From Ptiloglossa arizonensis (lineage: Eukaryota; Arthropoda; Insecta; Hymenoptera; Colletidae): DNA of 64,000 nt. The notes below the pieces were generated by a model, which ran no database searches, was not told the DNA's origin, and worked only from the letters and a program-made list of their open reading frames with translations. The translations under genes were made by a program, and so were the position numbers. The DNA lies in contig NC_135054.1 of assembly GCF_051014685.1 (NCBI RefSeq), positions 7,630,001-7,694,000 on the forward strand, written 5' to 3'. The first letter of the stretch is position 1. Every line of letters begins with the position of its first letter. Positions 25,650 through 37,700 of this stretch are shown piece after piece.

Positions 25650-27160
25650 ACCTAGCTATATCTCATACCGATCAATCCTTGCATTTATTTACTAAGAGTT
25701 ACGAATCTTCTCTTGGACTTCATTTAACGACGAGCAACGTCGATATGGAAAATAGATGGGATTATCGTTAGCTCCTACAAAATTCGTGGAATCGATCATG
25801 TGGCAAGAAACGACGTTCTATTGGCACATACAGAGTCGATTTGTTTATAAAAAGAGAGATGTAGCAACAGTGTCGCATAGGTGTAATGTTTAAAGTGTTA
25901 CGAAAAGAGAGTTGATGATAGAAAGAGTATCTCTTGAATCGATACAATTGTGGATAACAATGTAGACAAATTGTAGAACGTTAGCTACGTCGGGTCAAGT
26001 ATTTGTATAATTTTCTTAGACATTAAACATTTCAACGACTTCTACAAGACTTAAGAAATGCACTTCAGTTACAATGCAGTTGCTTTTGGTAGCACTGAGA
26101 ACTTGTAGCACTGAAACCCTTGCTGCCTCTAAAGAACTTATTTTTTATTGTTACGCAGTGACAATGTTTTTAATTTTTATTTTTAATACTGTAAAGTATA
26201 CACGATATATATACTAATATCAGTTCATAGAATAATTAGATTTTTCAGGACAACTCATACGTCTACTTTTTATTTTTCATTGTTTGAACTGTGGCATGTT
26301 GATGTTGCCAGCATGTCCTTTGTTCTGGAGTTACCACGAATATCTGGAATATATCAGAGCAGACTTTCACTTTCTTCTATACTTTCATTTCTCTGGCATT
26401 TCGCTATTTCACGTTTCCTGTGTTTTGTTTCCTAGTTTCGGCGATCCCTCGTTTCATTCTCGAGTAATCTGGAACGCAGGCATATGGCGATCAGGCTTGT
26501 GCGAGAGTTTTCTACCCTATTGCTTTCCCTGCTTTCCTCAAATTTTCTCCACTTTCTTTTCCGGTCCTGTTTTCTATCTTTGCTATCCTAAATCTGTCGT
26601 TACCTTTTCCTACTAGTTTTAAGCCCGCGTTATAATAAATTGGAGTATTTTTAAGAAGCGAAAATGTGGTTGCCTTTGGCGATTCCGCCTTCTACACTTC
26701 AGAACCTTTCTTCTTTAGGTCCACATCGGTATGATTAATTTTGTTCAGACACGGTAAAGAAAACTGTCGTTACGTGTAAAACAACTCCAACGTTTGATGT
26801 ACGATGTTAGAGTATATAAAGTGTTCGGTACAGAGTCCTGCAACGTTACCAGTTTTTCAAATTTCACATGCTTTTCAGACCAGTGCCTTCAAGATTAGAA
26901 TCTTCAAGAAGACGCACCGCAAAAGAACATCGATGTTTTGATCCGAAATTACCAGGCTGGGTCTATTGAATCGCACCAAGGAAGAAACTTATTTCCTGGC
27001 AAAGTCGCGACAGAGTACACCTACCCCTTTAACACTGCAAGCCAATGTCAAATGTAACCCAAAAACGGAACACGATTCGTGTAACCAAATAATTCACTTC
27101 GTACGGCAAATAATACATTCACCCTCGATACGTAAACGTTTTATTTAATAAAACAATATG
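25650..27160. other. AT-rich DNA with a pyrimidine-biased block
   Basis: At 26284-26620 the plus strand is strongly C/T-rich and open for 110 codons without an ATG start; the bias alone explains the open frame. The TATA/small-ORF candidate follows at 26813-27147. Confidence 0.4.
26868..26969 (+). CDS. Weak candidate: 33-residue small ORF behind a TATA box
   Basis: The frame starts MLFRPVPSRLESSRRR and ends PGWVY. A TATATAA box lies at 26813-26819, and an initiator-like CAGTT sits near 26850, slightly further downstream than the ideal 30 bp. An AATAAA signal follows at 27147. The combination of parts is suggestive of a very small transcription unit, but each part is common in AT-rich DNA and the peptide matches nothing I recognise. 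An acceptor-like CTTTTCAG inside the start region offers an alternative reading as an exon. Confidence 0.18.
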   Translation: MLFRPVPSRLESSRRRTAKEHRCFDPKLPGWVY

Positions 27161-27169
27161 TTGAACCAG

Positions 27170-27780
27170 AGGCATCCCCGCATATTAAGAAGTAGCTCCC
27201 GAGAATACGGAATTCCCACGGGGAACAAAGAAGTAGCGTTGGTACACGCGATTCCGAGGTGATCTATGAACTGTTCACGTGCGAACCCCTGCCAGGAGAA
27301 TTCAGCCGAGGACTCGAGGATCACATTGTTAGCTTTTCAGCGGAGAAAAGTGCGGTTGATACACCGCCAGCCTGGGGACCGTACTGAGTGAAAGAGAGGG
27401 AGAGAGCTTCGGACTCGATACGTGACCAGCGAGCAAACGCCTCGTACGCTTTCAAAAATCGCCTCCATTTTCTGCCTCTTTATCGTTTCTTCCCCTGACG
27501 CTTTTGACGTACTGAAAAGCGGCTGCCGTGTTAATCACCGCGTTTGCCGCGCGACTTCTCTCCAACGGACGATTTTTTGCCGGATCATCGTTGATTAGAG
27601 GCGACCGCTGTAACACGGCGCAGTTTTTATGATATTTTATGGCACTCGGCTCCATGACCCGGCCGACATTTTTCTTTATAACGCTCGGATCGTGTTAAGC
27701 GTGAAATGTACTTTTCGAGCTGAGCAGATTGCACGAGACTCTCGTAACGCTTGCTCGCTCTTTCCTTAACAACGCTGTGT
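27170..27780. other. CpG-rich island, within an intron if the stargazin-like gene extends this far
   Basis: It lies 0.6 kb downstream, in gene orientation, of the stargazin-like exon. No TM3/TM4 sequence is encoded on the minus strand here. An acceptor-like GCCGCTTTTCAG (minus, near 27516) is followed by a short frame in the wrong phase for that gene. Confidence 0.4.
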
Positions 27781-28332
27781 TCTCGGCTTGTTGCAGGGAT
27801 TCTTGCTACGACTAGCGTAGACTATTTTGTTCTTGAACGATTCATTACGGGGTTTGTGTAACAAATTCGTTGACACCGAGGTTGGAGAATTATCTAGGTG
27901 TTCAATTATGGGGGAACATCGAGTGCATCGTTTTCGAAGTAATATTCTTGCGGAGCTGCACACGTGTGAGTTGAATCATGAAGGTATTTGCGCATCTAGT
28001 TCTCGTGTCAAATTTTATATAGAAAATGTTTTTTTATTCGCTGTTTTAATCTTCTTGTAGACACTTTCCTTGTTAATGCGAAAAATATATTTCTTCGTTC
28101 AAACAGCGATAATAAATACTACCGAATACTAATGTGAAAAGACTTTTTTTTTAAATTTAAACTGTCTCTAGGGAATTACGTACAAAGAATTATACTTTAT
28201 ATCTTATATTTGGTAATATAGAACATTATTGATAAAAATAAGCAAGTGTTTGTTAAAAGATTAAATCAAAGAAGACGCGATTAGTGTCAAAAAGTGTTTC
28301 TTGTTAAACTTCGGTTCGAGTTTTATGCTTAC

Positions 28333-28457
28333 CGCTGAGAAGAAATAATCCACAAGCAACAAGAGTTCTATGATCCGAGTAACAATGTCCAATTAAAGCT
28401 GAGATAGTAGCAGCAAGAAGCAATGCGGCAGCAACTACTTGAAACGGTGCTGAAATC
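28333..28457 (-). CDS. Internal exon, stargazin/CACNG-like claudin-superfamily protein (TM2-loop-TM3)
   Basis: This is a 125-nt internal exon. On the minus strand it is preceded by a pyrimidine-rich acceptor ending TTTATCTGTTTCAG and followed by the donor CTCAGCG|GTAAGC. Only the second frame is open through the exon, giving 41 codons, with an incoming phase-2 and an outgoing phase-1 intron. Residues 4-22 form a hydrophobic helix starting PFQVVAAALLL. The loop IGHCYSDHRT follows, then a second helix beginning LVACGLFLLS. Family knowledge: this order and spacing (PF-x-V, helix, IGH, a few residues, RT, helix ending G-x-F-x-LS) matches the TM2-TM3 hairpin of vertebrate CACNG5/7 and insect stargazin-like proteins. 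These are four-helix membrane proteins that act as auxiliary subunits of AMPA-type glutamate receptors or calcium channels. The helix-1, first extracellular loop and helix-4 exons were not found, so the introns are long or those exons lie outside the window. Another claudin-superfamily member is possible; that this is a real exon is much surer than the subfamily. Confidence 0.82.
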
Positions 28458-31020
28458 CTGAAACAGATAAATGCAATAACGGATAATTATATTCGTATGA
28501 AAATTTAAATTCAGCAAGTGAAATAACATATTTTGAATATAAAATTGTGACAGAATTTCTCTTGAAGACGTACGGCTCAGAATGTGGGGCTCAGTTGTGT
28601 TTCATTGAAGAAAATAAACACATAGTCGTCCAGTCACACAGTTATGTCAATAACCGTGTAAAATGCTTGCCTATTCCTTGAACAATTTTCTTGAATCGAT
28701 GTCAATTTCACGCGGTACAAAGTGTTCCGAGAAATTTTTATTTCAGATCTGGTTGCCAATTTCAAACAATTCCTGGAAGTAAATAGAACGATGCACAATG
28801 AGTATCGAAACGTTATGTAAACCGGGTAACGACAATGGATCGGCGAATGCCTTGGTAAACGTGTGATTGGTCGACAACAGTTCGTGTCGCTGGAACCACA
28901 CAGTCGGCTATTGTCAGGCCGCCGACATATTTCACATAGTTTAAGCCAGGAAGTGAAAACGGACGCAGTTGTCGACAATTTATTTACATGGTCGCGCAAG
29001 AGTGATACAAATTTTTCGCCAATCATACTTCGCGCGACGAGAAATTTGATATATATCGAAACGTAAATTGTTATGCTGGAACTCTTCGATGTGACTCTTT
29101 ATCTTTTTACCAAGAGTCCAGTGAATGGGACAACGAAACATTTTAGAGAGAGTAAATTCACCGTACTTACAAAGAATGTATTCGTTATTATCGTTCAGTT
29201 CAAATTAAAGAAAAAGAACTTGCACAAAGTTATATCAATTCGTTGAGCAAAACTTTGACATTCTTGTACGTACAAAGTTTGGAAATAAAACATTCATATC
29301 TCCAGTTTGATAAACGCATACAATTCCATGGATTGCGTAATTAATTGATTTTTCAGTATTTGCAATACAGACTGCAGATACAGTCACATTTAGTACAAAG
29401 AAAGTTCAATAATTAACGGGAGAATGTTTCTTAATTGAACAAATCGATTTAAGTTCTTTTAACGTGTATAAATATAACGTTAACTTTAAACGCAATATAT
29501 GGCCAGAGGAGTATCAAATATTTAATTGTATAAAGACTTATAATATAGAGGAATGTATTCTTTCAATAACGTATTTTATTTTAAATCGATATCTCAAGCG
29601 GTTCCTGAGATATAAAGCGTCAAAGTTTAGCATTTAAAACGTGCAAAACGTTGAAATACCCGGAAATAACGCGACCTACTTTTTCCAGAAACTACACTCG
29701 CTAGTAGTTGTAGTATAGCAAAAAGACGTTGTCACCGACTGCTGCACTACTCGGCGTGCGAGAGTAGTCAATAGTCAGTGAGCAGCAGTGAGAGGTCCGA
29801 CTGCGCGAGCGAGACAGCGACAATAAAATACTCGAAAATTATGTTTAACTTTAAGCAACGATATCTCGGCAACGCAAAGTCCTATCAATGTGAAACAAAA
29901 ACTATTTTCAAGGAGAGGATGTATCGCTTTAGATGGTCTAACCGGCACGAAGAAACTTTGAACATCTTCCGTACTCTGATTGTATAAATACTCCGTAACT
30001 TTAATACAAGTTACTTAAATGTTTGTGTAAACGTTGTGAGGACTAAGTGGTTCTTTGGTATAATATTACCTATAACAATCCAGTTTACTACCAGTAACAA
30101 TGCACGTAATAATAATATTACAGTAGTCAATTCATTTGGAGAGTCACAGTAAGAGGAAACTTTTATCGGAACATCTATCTTGTGTTTACGTGTTTGTTGG
30201 ATAGCCTGTATTTGTGTGCCACATTTATGGGTCTAATTTATGTAAAATTTAACTGACTTTATCTGTTTGTGCACAAAATGTGAAATTTGTGAAAGTTAGT
30301 TGAGAATTATAGTACACGTTTTTCAAATTACCGATGCATTCAGTATTGCATGTTCTTGTTTCGGTTTACATTTAGTTTTATTGAACATTCGGATGTTTCT
30401 ATTCAAGGATTGTGTTTTGTTAAAATATTATTCTGCTAAAGCTTATGGATTCGTCGAACCTTTTTATTTTGTTTCGTTTAAATGTACATTTTCACATCAT
30501 AGCAATCCAACTTCTGATATTTTCGAAAAGTTATACAGTTTCAATGCTCTATTGAACGTTTTCATAAATTGATGAATTACACGAAACAGCTGAATAAAAC
30601 TTTTCAATTCATGAGCGTTATGAATTTGGAAATCAATAATACCCGATGAATTTCGTTTGAAATAAACCCTCGGAACAACATGAGTAATTTTTTTTTATCG
30701 CTTTTGTTACTAAAGTCGCACTTCATCAATAATACATCGAATCTTGAAATATATCATTCTTGATGTTACTATAATACCATCTTTATTCTCGCTGACAAGA
30801 TTTCTCGAACGAAGAATAAAACTCTACCATTTCCATCTTCATAAACAATTTGAATATCCATCATCGCTCGCACCGTTTATATCAAGCGTATAATTATACT
30901 CGTACAATCTGCACTATTATTAAATTTTTTCTATGGCCATTGAAGTGCTCGTCAAATCCTTCTGTCGGTTAAAAAGATCATTTAGGGTTATGACAAATCA
31001 TTCCCCTCGGAATAATTTGA
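28458..31020. other. Intron immediately upstream of the stargazin-like exon (minus-strand gene)
   Basis: The acceptor at 28458-28459 makes the adjoining DNA intronic for the minus-strand gene. A 130-codon minus frame starts at ATG 29026, but it encodes no helix 1 or GLW-type loop motif expected upstream and may be chance. The perfect 12-bp palindrome TTGTACGTACAA lies near 29265. Confidence 0.45.
29580..29990. repeat. Possible interspersed-repeat relic
   Basis: The segment contains ATATCTCA (29589-29596) paired with TGAGATAT around a nine-base loop. A related word, GATATCTCGGCAACGC, lies near 29865, and an imperfect hairpin ACTACTC/GAGTAGT is at 29746-29768. It is GC-richer than its surroundings, with sharp edges. 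The word style resembles repeats I associate with hymenopteran genomes, but I cannot name the family and only one copy is in the window. Confidence 0.3.
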
Positions 31021-31029
31021 TATCGTGCA

Positions 31030-31370
31030 GAAACTTGGGATATTCGCCTCGGTTCAAACAAGACGCGCATCATTGAGGGATGAAAATGGATGTTCCCACC
31101 CCCACCTCGTTGCTGCGCTCAGGGATTCTAGAACTTCCCGGAGACGAAGACGGAGGAGGTTAATCAAGATTTGCGGTGTAGCTGGAATTCTCGTGACGCG
31201 ACAGCACGAATATGCTCCCTAAATTTTGATTGATCTCCTGACCGTCTTGGAGGGTCCCTTTCGAATTTCGGTCCATTGCCGTCGAGAAAGCGGCTGGAAT
31301 TTATCGCCTTTTTACGTGGCACGATGACGCGACCATTGACCAAGAAGGTTGCAAAATTGTAAAGCTTACG
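31030..31370. other. GC-rich island
   Basis: A compact GC-rich block beside the purine-rich tandem array. It contains CGGAGACGAAGACGGAGG-type purine runs. No exon was recognised. Confidence 0.4.
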
Positions 31371-31434
31371 ATGCGCGTTTCCAGACTGCAGAATAATTTT
31401 GATCTACAACCTATCGGATCGTTTTAAGTTTCAA

Positions 31435-31690
31435 CAATTTAGAATAGAAAAGGGAGTAATATTAGCAACTTAGAAAAGAAAAGGGAGTAATGTTATCAAA
31501 TTAAAAGGACAGAGAAGGGAATAACGTTATCAAATTAAAAGGAAAGAGAAAGGAACAATGTTATCAAATTAAAAGGAAAAGGAAAAGAATAATGTTATCG
31601 AATTAAAAGAAAGGAGAATGGTGCTAGCAATTTGTAAAAAAAAAAAGGAATAGTTTTAGTAATTTAAAGAACAGAATAATTAAATTTAGA
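31435..31690. repeat. Purine-rich tandem array, about eight units of 29-34 bp
   Basis: Units start at 31435, 31466, 31497, 31531, 31565, 31599, 31628 and 31660. The typical unit is CAAATTAAAAGGAAAGAG followed by a GGAATAATGTTAT-type end. The three central copies are the most uniform (34 bp) and the outer ones are degenerate, as in an array growing from its middle. The plus strand is strongly purine-biased. There are no unique spacers between identical repeats, so this is not a CRISPR array. Confidence 0.82.
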
Positions 31691-33850
31691 AGCTAGGTTG
31701 GTATAGAAATATTATTGAAACTACAATACTTGTTGAAGTATTCATCTTTTTAAATTCATCTTTCCTTCTTTAACTTTCATTTTCATTTAACGTTCAAAGT
31801 TTATTTGTAGCATTTGAATATCTATAAAATATTCGAATATCAAGTTATTACAATAGTCTTAGCTCTACCTAGAAAACCCTAGAGAACTGAATTGTCTAAA
31901 TTGTTGAATTAACTTTGTAGACGATAACTTTCTACGTGTGTTTTCTGTTTTATGAAACTTTAATTAAACTCAGGTTGCTGCTATTGGCACCAGTAATTAA
32001 TGTAACGTATATCTAAATGAACGTGAAACTTTGGACAAAATTGGACTACGAAATTACAGGTCAGTTCTTCCAAATTAAGGAAATATACATTTCCACTTCC
32101 AATACTTGTATACACCACGTAGCAGGTTTGTGGAAGGCGCATAAAAAATTCAAAAAATCATCCAAAGGATTCTGATTGGTGTTCTGATTCCTGTACCTAC
32201 TTTTGTAGTGTTTCAACAATGTTTTAGCGTGAAAAAACATTTCGAAAAGACAAATAGGGCTTACCAGTCTGTTACAGTTACTAAAATATTCTATTACTGA
32301 ACTCACGTCGGTTTTTAGATTTGACGAATCTGCGAAGTACATAGATTCGAGTGCTTTTAAAATAACGTTCTTTGAAATATTATTTCAAATAATACGTTAT
32401 ATTACTTCACAATCAGTTTTGAAATACAATTGCGTCATCATATTTCGTGAAATAACTTTAAAAAATGATAATCCTGCATTTGAAATGATGAAATAAGGAA
32501 ATAGTTTTGGAAATAACCGCCTTTTCTAAACGTACATTAAGATTAAAAATAAAACAAAAATATTACATATTTTCTAAAATATAATCAGCTATTTATTTTC
32601 AAACGACGAATAAATGTTTATACATGTGAATAAAGATTTATTCGTTATGTAAACAATGACATTGTTACTTCATAGCTTATTTAAATTACCTGTTATTTTA
32701 ATGGAATTGTTTCAAATAAATTATTTCAATTATTTCTAAATAACGTTGCGAAATATTAAATACTGGAATATTATTTCAAATAATTATTTCCTATTTTCAA
32801 TTAAAATGAAATTTTCCCAGACCTGTTGCAAAGAAGAAAGGCTATAAATTATAGAAATAATTCATCGTTGTGAATGTGATTCATAACATATTTATATAAT
32901 TATAAAATCTTCGGTGTTATGAACTACTGATAACTAATATAGCGCAATTGCCACTACAATTGTTGATAAATTAAAAAATTCATTCTCTGGGTTGATTACG
33001 TGAATTGGTAACTAAACACCATAGTTTCTAACTGTTAACATTTTACCAACGAAAATCATGGATATAAAGCTCGATATAATCCTTCGACCCGAAATTCTAT
33101 TGGAAGATGAATGCTTGAACCTGTGTTAAGTACTGAAATCATATTTGCATTATTAAGTGATCAATTCAGGACCACTCAAATCTGTGGACTGTGCACCGTC
33201 TGACGCCTCATTTTTTTTCCTGCCAATTCCACTCTATTGCCTGTTTATGGAGAGTGAACAAGTGGCTGAAAACGGAACCGAAATTGGCGATAAACGTCTC
33301 TCAGCTCTGAACTCTTAATTGGCCCTCTTTCGTATGTCCGATAGTCGTATTTAAAAAAGCCACGCAGACTGCACGTGCCTCGTTACTTCCATTCAATTTC
33401 ATAAGACGATGCATTTAACAATCGAGTGGCCAAGTCACGGTATTCGATTATTACTTGAAGTAGCTCTGGATACTATTATTATACATTTTCCATTAGTCTC
33501 TAATTTAAAACGAAGTAATATATTTTGTTTCTTTTCTAGTTTCAATTTGAATCGAACTAGAATGATAATATGAAATTAAAATAATTGGAATTATAATATA
33601 AATATAACATTTCTTCGTTTTCTCCGTAAATTTGAGCAAGAATTACAATGTTTTTTATTTGTAACGATCGAATACTTACCAGAGCAAAAAGAAAAAAATG
33701 ATAACTTAAAATAATTTAAAACCTAAACGTACACAATTGCAGCAATATCTTCGAAGCGGCTAACATCATTAGTTAGATAATACCAAATGACATTTGCCAT
33801 TCTACGCGCGTAAAAATAGAATAACGGACAACATCACAATCGTATCTCTG
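31691..33850. other. AT-rich stretch
   Basis: A 93-codon minus frame from ATG at 32342 contains a donor-like GACTG|GTAAGCC after codon 26 but no recognised domain. A plus-strand open stretch near 33153-33318 is discussed under rejected items. Palindromic AAATAATTATTT-type words crowd 32340-32800. Confidence 0.4.
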
Positions 33851-33859
33851 ATTGATAAA

Positions 33860-34720
33860 TCATCGCCGGTAGCTCGTTCGCTTCCCTGGGTTCGATGAAA
33901 TCACTGATCATCGGCCCCGATGATTATCGTTCCTCATGAACAGGAACAACTCGTCCCTCCTCTGAAAATAAACTCGCCTCCATTTCGCACGTCTCTCGTC
34001 TCGTTCCGTCGAGGATCGCGTAGAAGTGCGCTTTGCCAGCCGCGGAAATCCGCGGAATAGAATTTCACACCTCGAAACTTTTCATCGGCTGACTGTTCCA
34101 CGAACGGGGAAGAACTCGGTGAGAATTCGATGCAAAGGGTGGATCGCAGGGGGGAAGGGGAAGTGTCGAGGAAAAATTCGCTTGGAAATTTTTGCCCCGT
34201 CGTCGTTGTCGTCGTCGGGCGGCGGAATCAGCAAACGTATCGCGTAAATTTCACGTCCCGGAAACTTACCGGCAGGGGCTCGTCTATGCCCGACGAAACG
34301 GCTCGAAATTTCCGCGAAATTTTCTCCGCGAAACATCGGATCGTTACGTCGCGGATGGTTGTCGTTCCAAGTGAAACGGCTGGCGCGTGGAGAGGGACGG
34401 TGACGTTGGTGACGGTGGGGTGTGTCTGCGTGGGACGCGTGAAATTTCGATACACCGGGTGTAAAATACACGTATTCGTAGCTATCGGGGTAAATGGAGC
34501 ATGCCGGGGTAACGACGCGTCTCGCGCTAAGGGGCGGAGGGAACCTCCCTCCCCTTCGACTCGCTTCCGCTCGACCTTCTTCACGCTCGAGCTTTGAGCT
34601 CGCGACGACCACTCCGCGCGAGTTCTGCGTCGATCATCGCTCGACAACCGTTCCTCGAGATCGGGAAATATTATACGCGATCTGTGGGTAACTTTTTCTT
34701 CTGCTGTTAGCAACGGTGAA
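33860..34720. other. CpG-rich island with the densest overlapping frames
   Basis: Frames of 155 codons (plus) and 176 and 161 codons (minus) cover the same bases. A GTCGTC trinucleotide run lies near 34198-34218. The composition explains the frames. It may be a regulatory island. Confidence 0.45.
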
Positions 34721-34729
34721 ACGACTTTG

Positions 34730-37700
34730 AAAGAACAAGAGAGAAATTACCGGGGTGGTGAGGGACAATATAGGCGATAACCAGTGTCGTCTTATTTATA
34801 GTTTCCATTTATAAGGTTGAGACCCTCTTCCCCAGAATTGAGATTCTTCTTTACTTTTGAGTCGAAATCCTCTTTCCCCAGTTTCTGGACAATGCGAGGG
34901 GTGTTGTTGAAGAGTTCGCGACCTTGCATGGAAAAATCTTAGATTCTTCTCTCTTTGAATTTAATCGATGTTTGCTTCGGTTTGCTCAAGATGTATGGCA
35001 AATGAATAGAATGGGAGTTTTTGATGTTTAAGTAATCGAGGTAATCTGTTTATCAATATATTAATGTTTACGTGTTATCTTCGGGAGAAATGCAATGTTA
35101 CGATCGACTGAAATGTGTGTGTGAATACTAGTAAGGAAATGTAGGTGAAATAAGAAGAAAAATATTTGAGTGTGACGGAAGAAAGTGAAAAACACACAAT
35201 TGTTAAACTTGGAATTAGTATGTGCATACATCTTATCTGAAAATACCAAATTCACGTATCTTATGAATCATTGATTTACTTTTTTATATTACGTTTAGTA
35301 ACTTTATATTATAGTTGGTTTAAACGGTCCCCATTCTTCTAGAGACAGAAGAGTATACCGTTAAAAAAAAAAATAGGACACTTTGGAATATCCAAATAAG
35401 TCTTAACCTACAAAAGAATTATTTCCAGCATGTTACGAATACCTTGATACCGCAAGTACAAATTTTACGAACAAAGTTTCTTCGTAAGTATAAAATTAAC
35501 AAAGATAACCAAGATGATCGAAATTATTACCCCACCCTGTGTAATTGCAGCTGTTGTCATATTTGAAATCGATTAATTAAACTACAAACTTCGTTGGCAT
35601 AATTCGATATTACGCGATCTGTGCATTACTTGAGCAAAGGTTTGTTCCATCCCTTTACAGTGTTACGATAAAAGAAACAATTATAAAAAATTTCTACATT
35701 CTTCGATTAACATTTTGTTCGCTCGTCTCATTCGCTACTTAAACGATGTTACATGCATTGTCCTAAAAGTAATTTCACATTGAACGTCGATTCTCAATTC
35801 TTAAAAAATATTTTAAAGGTTAAACAAACCTAGCTTAAAATGCAATTGGATCATTCGTGTGAATCCACGGAATGAATTTTCCAATAGAAGAGAAAGAAAT
35901 TGATCAACGACTATAATTCACAATTCTCACGAGAAGTTGAAATCCCGCTTGTCGTTTAAATTGACAATATTAATTCTCTTTCAATCACGCGCCGCTGTGA
36001 TTACATTTTGATCAAGCCCGTGTCTCATAAACGTCGCTCACAATGCTTTATTCTTCGTGATTCACGCTGGCTGCCGTCATCTCGATATAATGTCAGAGAA
36101 GACGCGATTCGAGCGTCGGGCTCGTTAATACTTTACTCGCAAAGTCTGCATTTATTCCTTCTTAATAGTTGCTTGAATTCAGGGAATCATTAAAACGGTA
36201 AATATCACCGTCCAATTCGTCTTTTCACGTAGAGCCTTTCACCATTCGTGTTTTGACCTTAATCCCGGCAAACTTAGACCTTCCTCGAAATGTTTCCCGC
36301 CGAAATGAAAAGATTCCGGTTAATGAACGCGCGAGTGCGCCATTGAGAAACTTTTCATGATTGTTTCGAACGGAAACGTTATTCAATTCTGTGTCGTTTC
36401 GAGGCACTGAATTATGACAAGTCCCAATGCTCGACATCGCGCGTTTAATTGCAAGAAATTTCATCCATGTGATATCTATTGAAAATCCTGACTGAGTTTA
36501 TACGAAAGTTAGAGTTAGACGTTGCACGCGAGTGAAAATTCGTGCAAATTATTCCTTATAAGTTTGTCTAATGGATACGACAGTGTGCAAGTGAGCATGG
36601 AAAATATTCTTATAGCTTCGTTTATTCATTCTCTTTCAACAATAGTAAGAAGAATAAATTTCTATCGATAAATAGACAATTTAATATTCTGAATATATTT
36701 ACGTACATCATTGATTTAGACTGCGTCGGGTTTACACTTTGCGAATTAATATTTTCGAATTATCCGTTCGTATAAGTTAATTAATATGGAAGTATTTACG
36801 CAGTATTAATACAGCAGTATATTAAGGAAAATTGAATTTTATTTATAATTAAATTCGTTGTGTCTTCTCGGATATTATAATTTATTTTACATTCTTGTGT
36901 AAAGAATACTTCTTGGAAGAAGTAATAAAGTTCATCGATATTTTCCCAAACGTAACGTAGTCCTGAAGACAAGCAAATGGAAATTCTTAGTTCAACAATA
37001 TATTTCACGTAACATGTATAGTGCGACAACTTACATAGGATCCCTGAGGGAGTAGTTCGAGCGTGATAGGAACCAGACCGAACGATAAGACGTATTATTG
37101 CGTAGCTATAGGATATTATTTTATATTGTTTAAAACAAATAAGTCTATGGATAGATGACAGGAATTATCAATACATGTCATAAATTAAAAGAAAATATAC
37201 GTGGCTATAGAATTCGAGCTGAATTATCATGAAAATATTATTGTCAAGGAATTGAAAGGAAAACTGAGCCCAAGTTTGAAAGAAGAGAATGGATCAGCGT
37301 TTTCTCACGTCACGGATATTTTTTCAAGTTGTCGAGCTATACTTGGTTGAATCATATATGGAAATAATTAATAGCGGTAACAATAATATCGTCGAAGTTC
37401 TTTGATACAACGTTCTCTATTTCCCCATATCATCATTATTATAACGCGTGTTATAATCTTTACTAGACTGAATAAGTGAGTATTAACAAGACGAATCAAA
37501 TAAAATTAAATAAAAATATTTAATCGTGAAATTCGAATTTTAATTTTCGTTCAACGAGTAACGAATAGAAACATATTCATTATGTAATATAAACTTAATT
37601 GCAATATTACCTTGGCGACGTTTAAAATTAAGAAAAAAGAATATTCCAGAAAGAAGATACTTCGTATTCCTTTCAAACGGTTAATTTCTTTGTGTTGTCA

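Noticed and set aside
26284..26616. 110-codon hydrophobic frame
   Set aside because: No ATG start, and the strong pyrimidine bias of the strand alone yields Phe/Leu/Ser-rich translation and few stops.
28634..29026. 130-codon minus frame just upstream of the stargazin-like exon
   Set aside because: It encodes no transmembrane helix 1 or GLW-type extracellular loop motif and lacks a donor leading into that exon's phase.
31435..31690. Regular repeats that might suggest a CRISPR array
   Set aside because: Repeats are contiguous and degenerate with no unique spacers, in eukaryotic DNA.
33153..33318. Plus-strand stretch CAPSDASFFFLP, resembling the APSD-x-FLFP part of mariner transposases
   Set aside because: Only a few residues agree, there is no second transposase motif nearby and no terminal repeats; likely coincidence.
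34082..34713. 176-, 161- and 155-codon frames on both strands
   Set aside because: They overlap in a very CpG-rich island; mutual overlap on both strands indicates composition, not coding.
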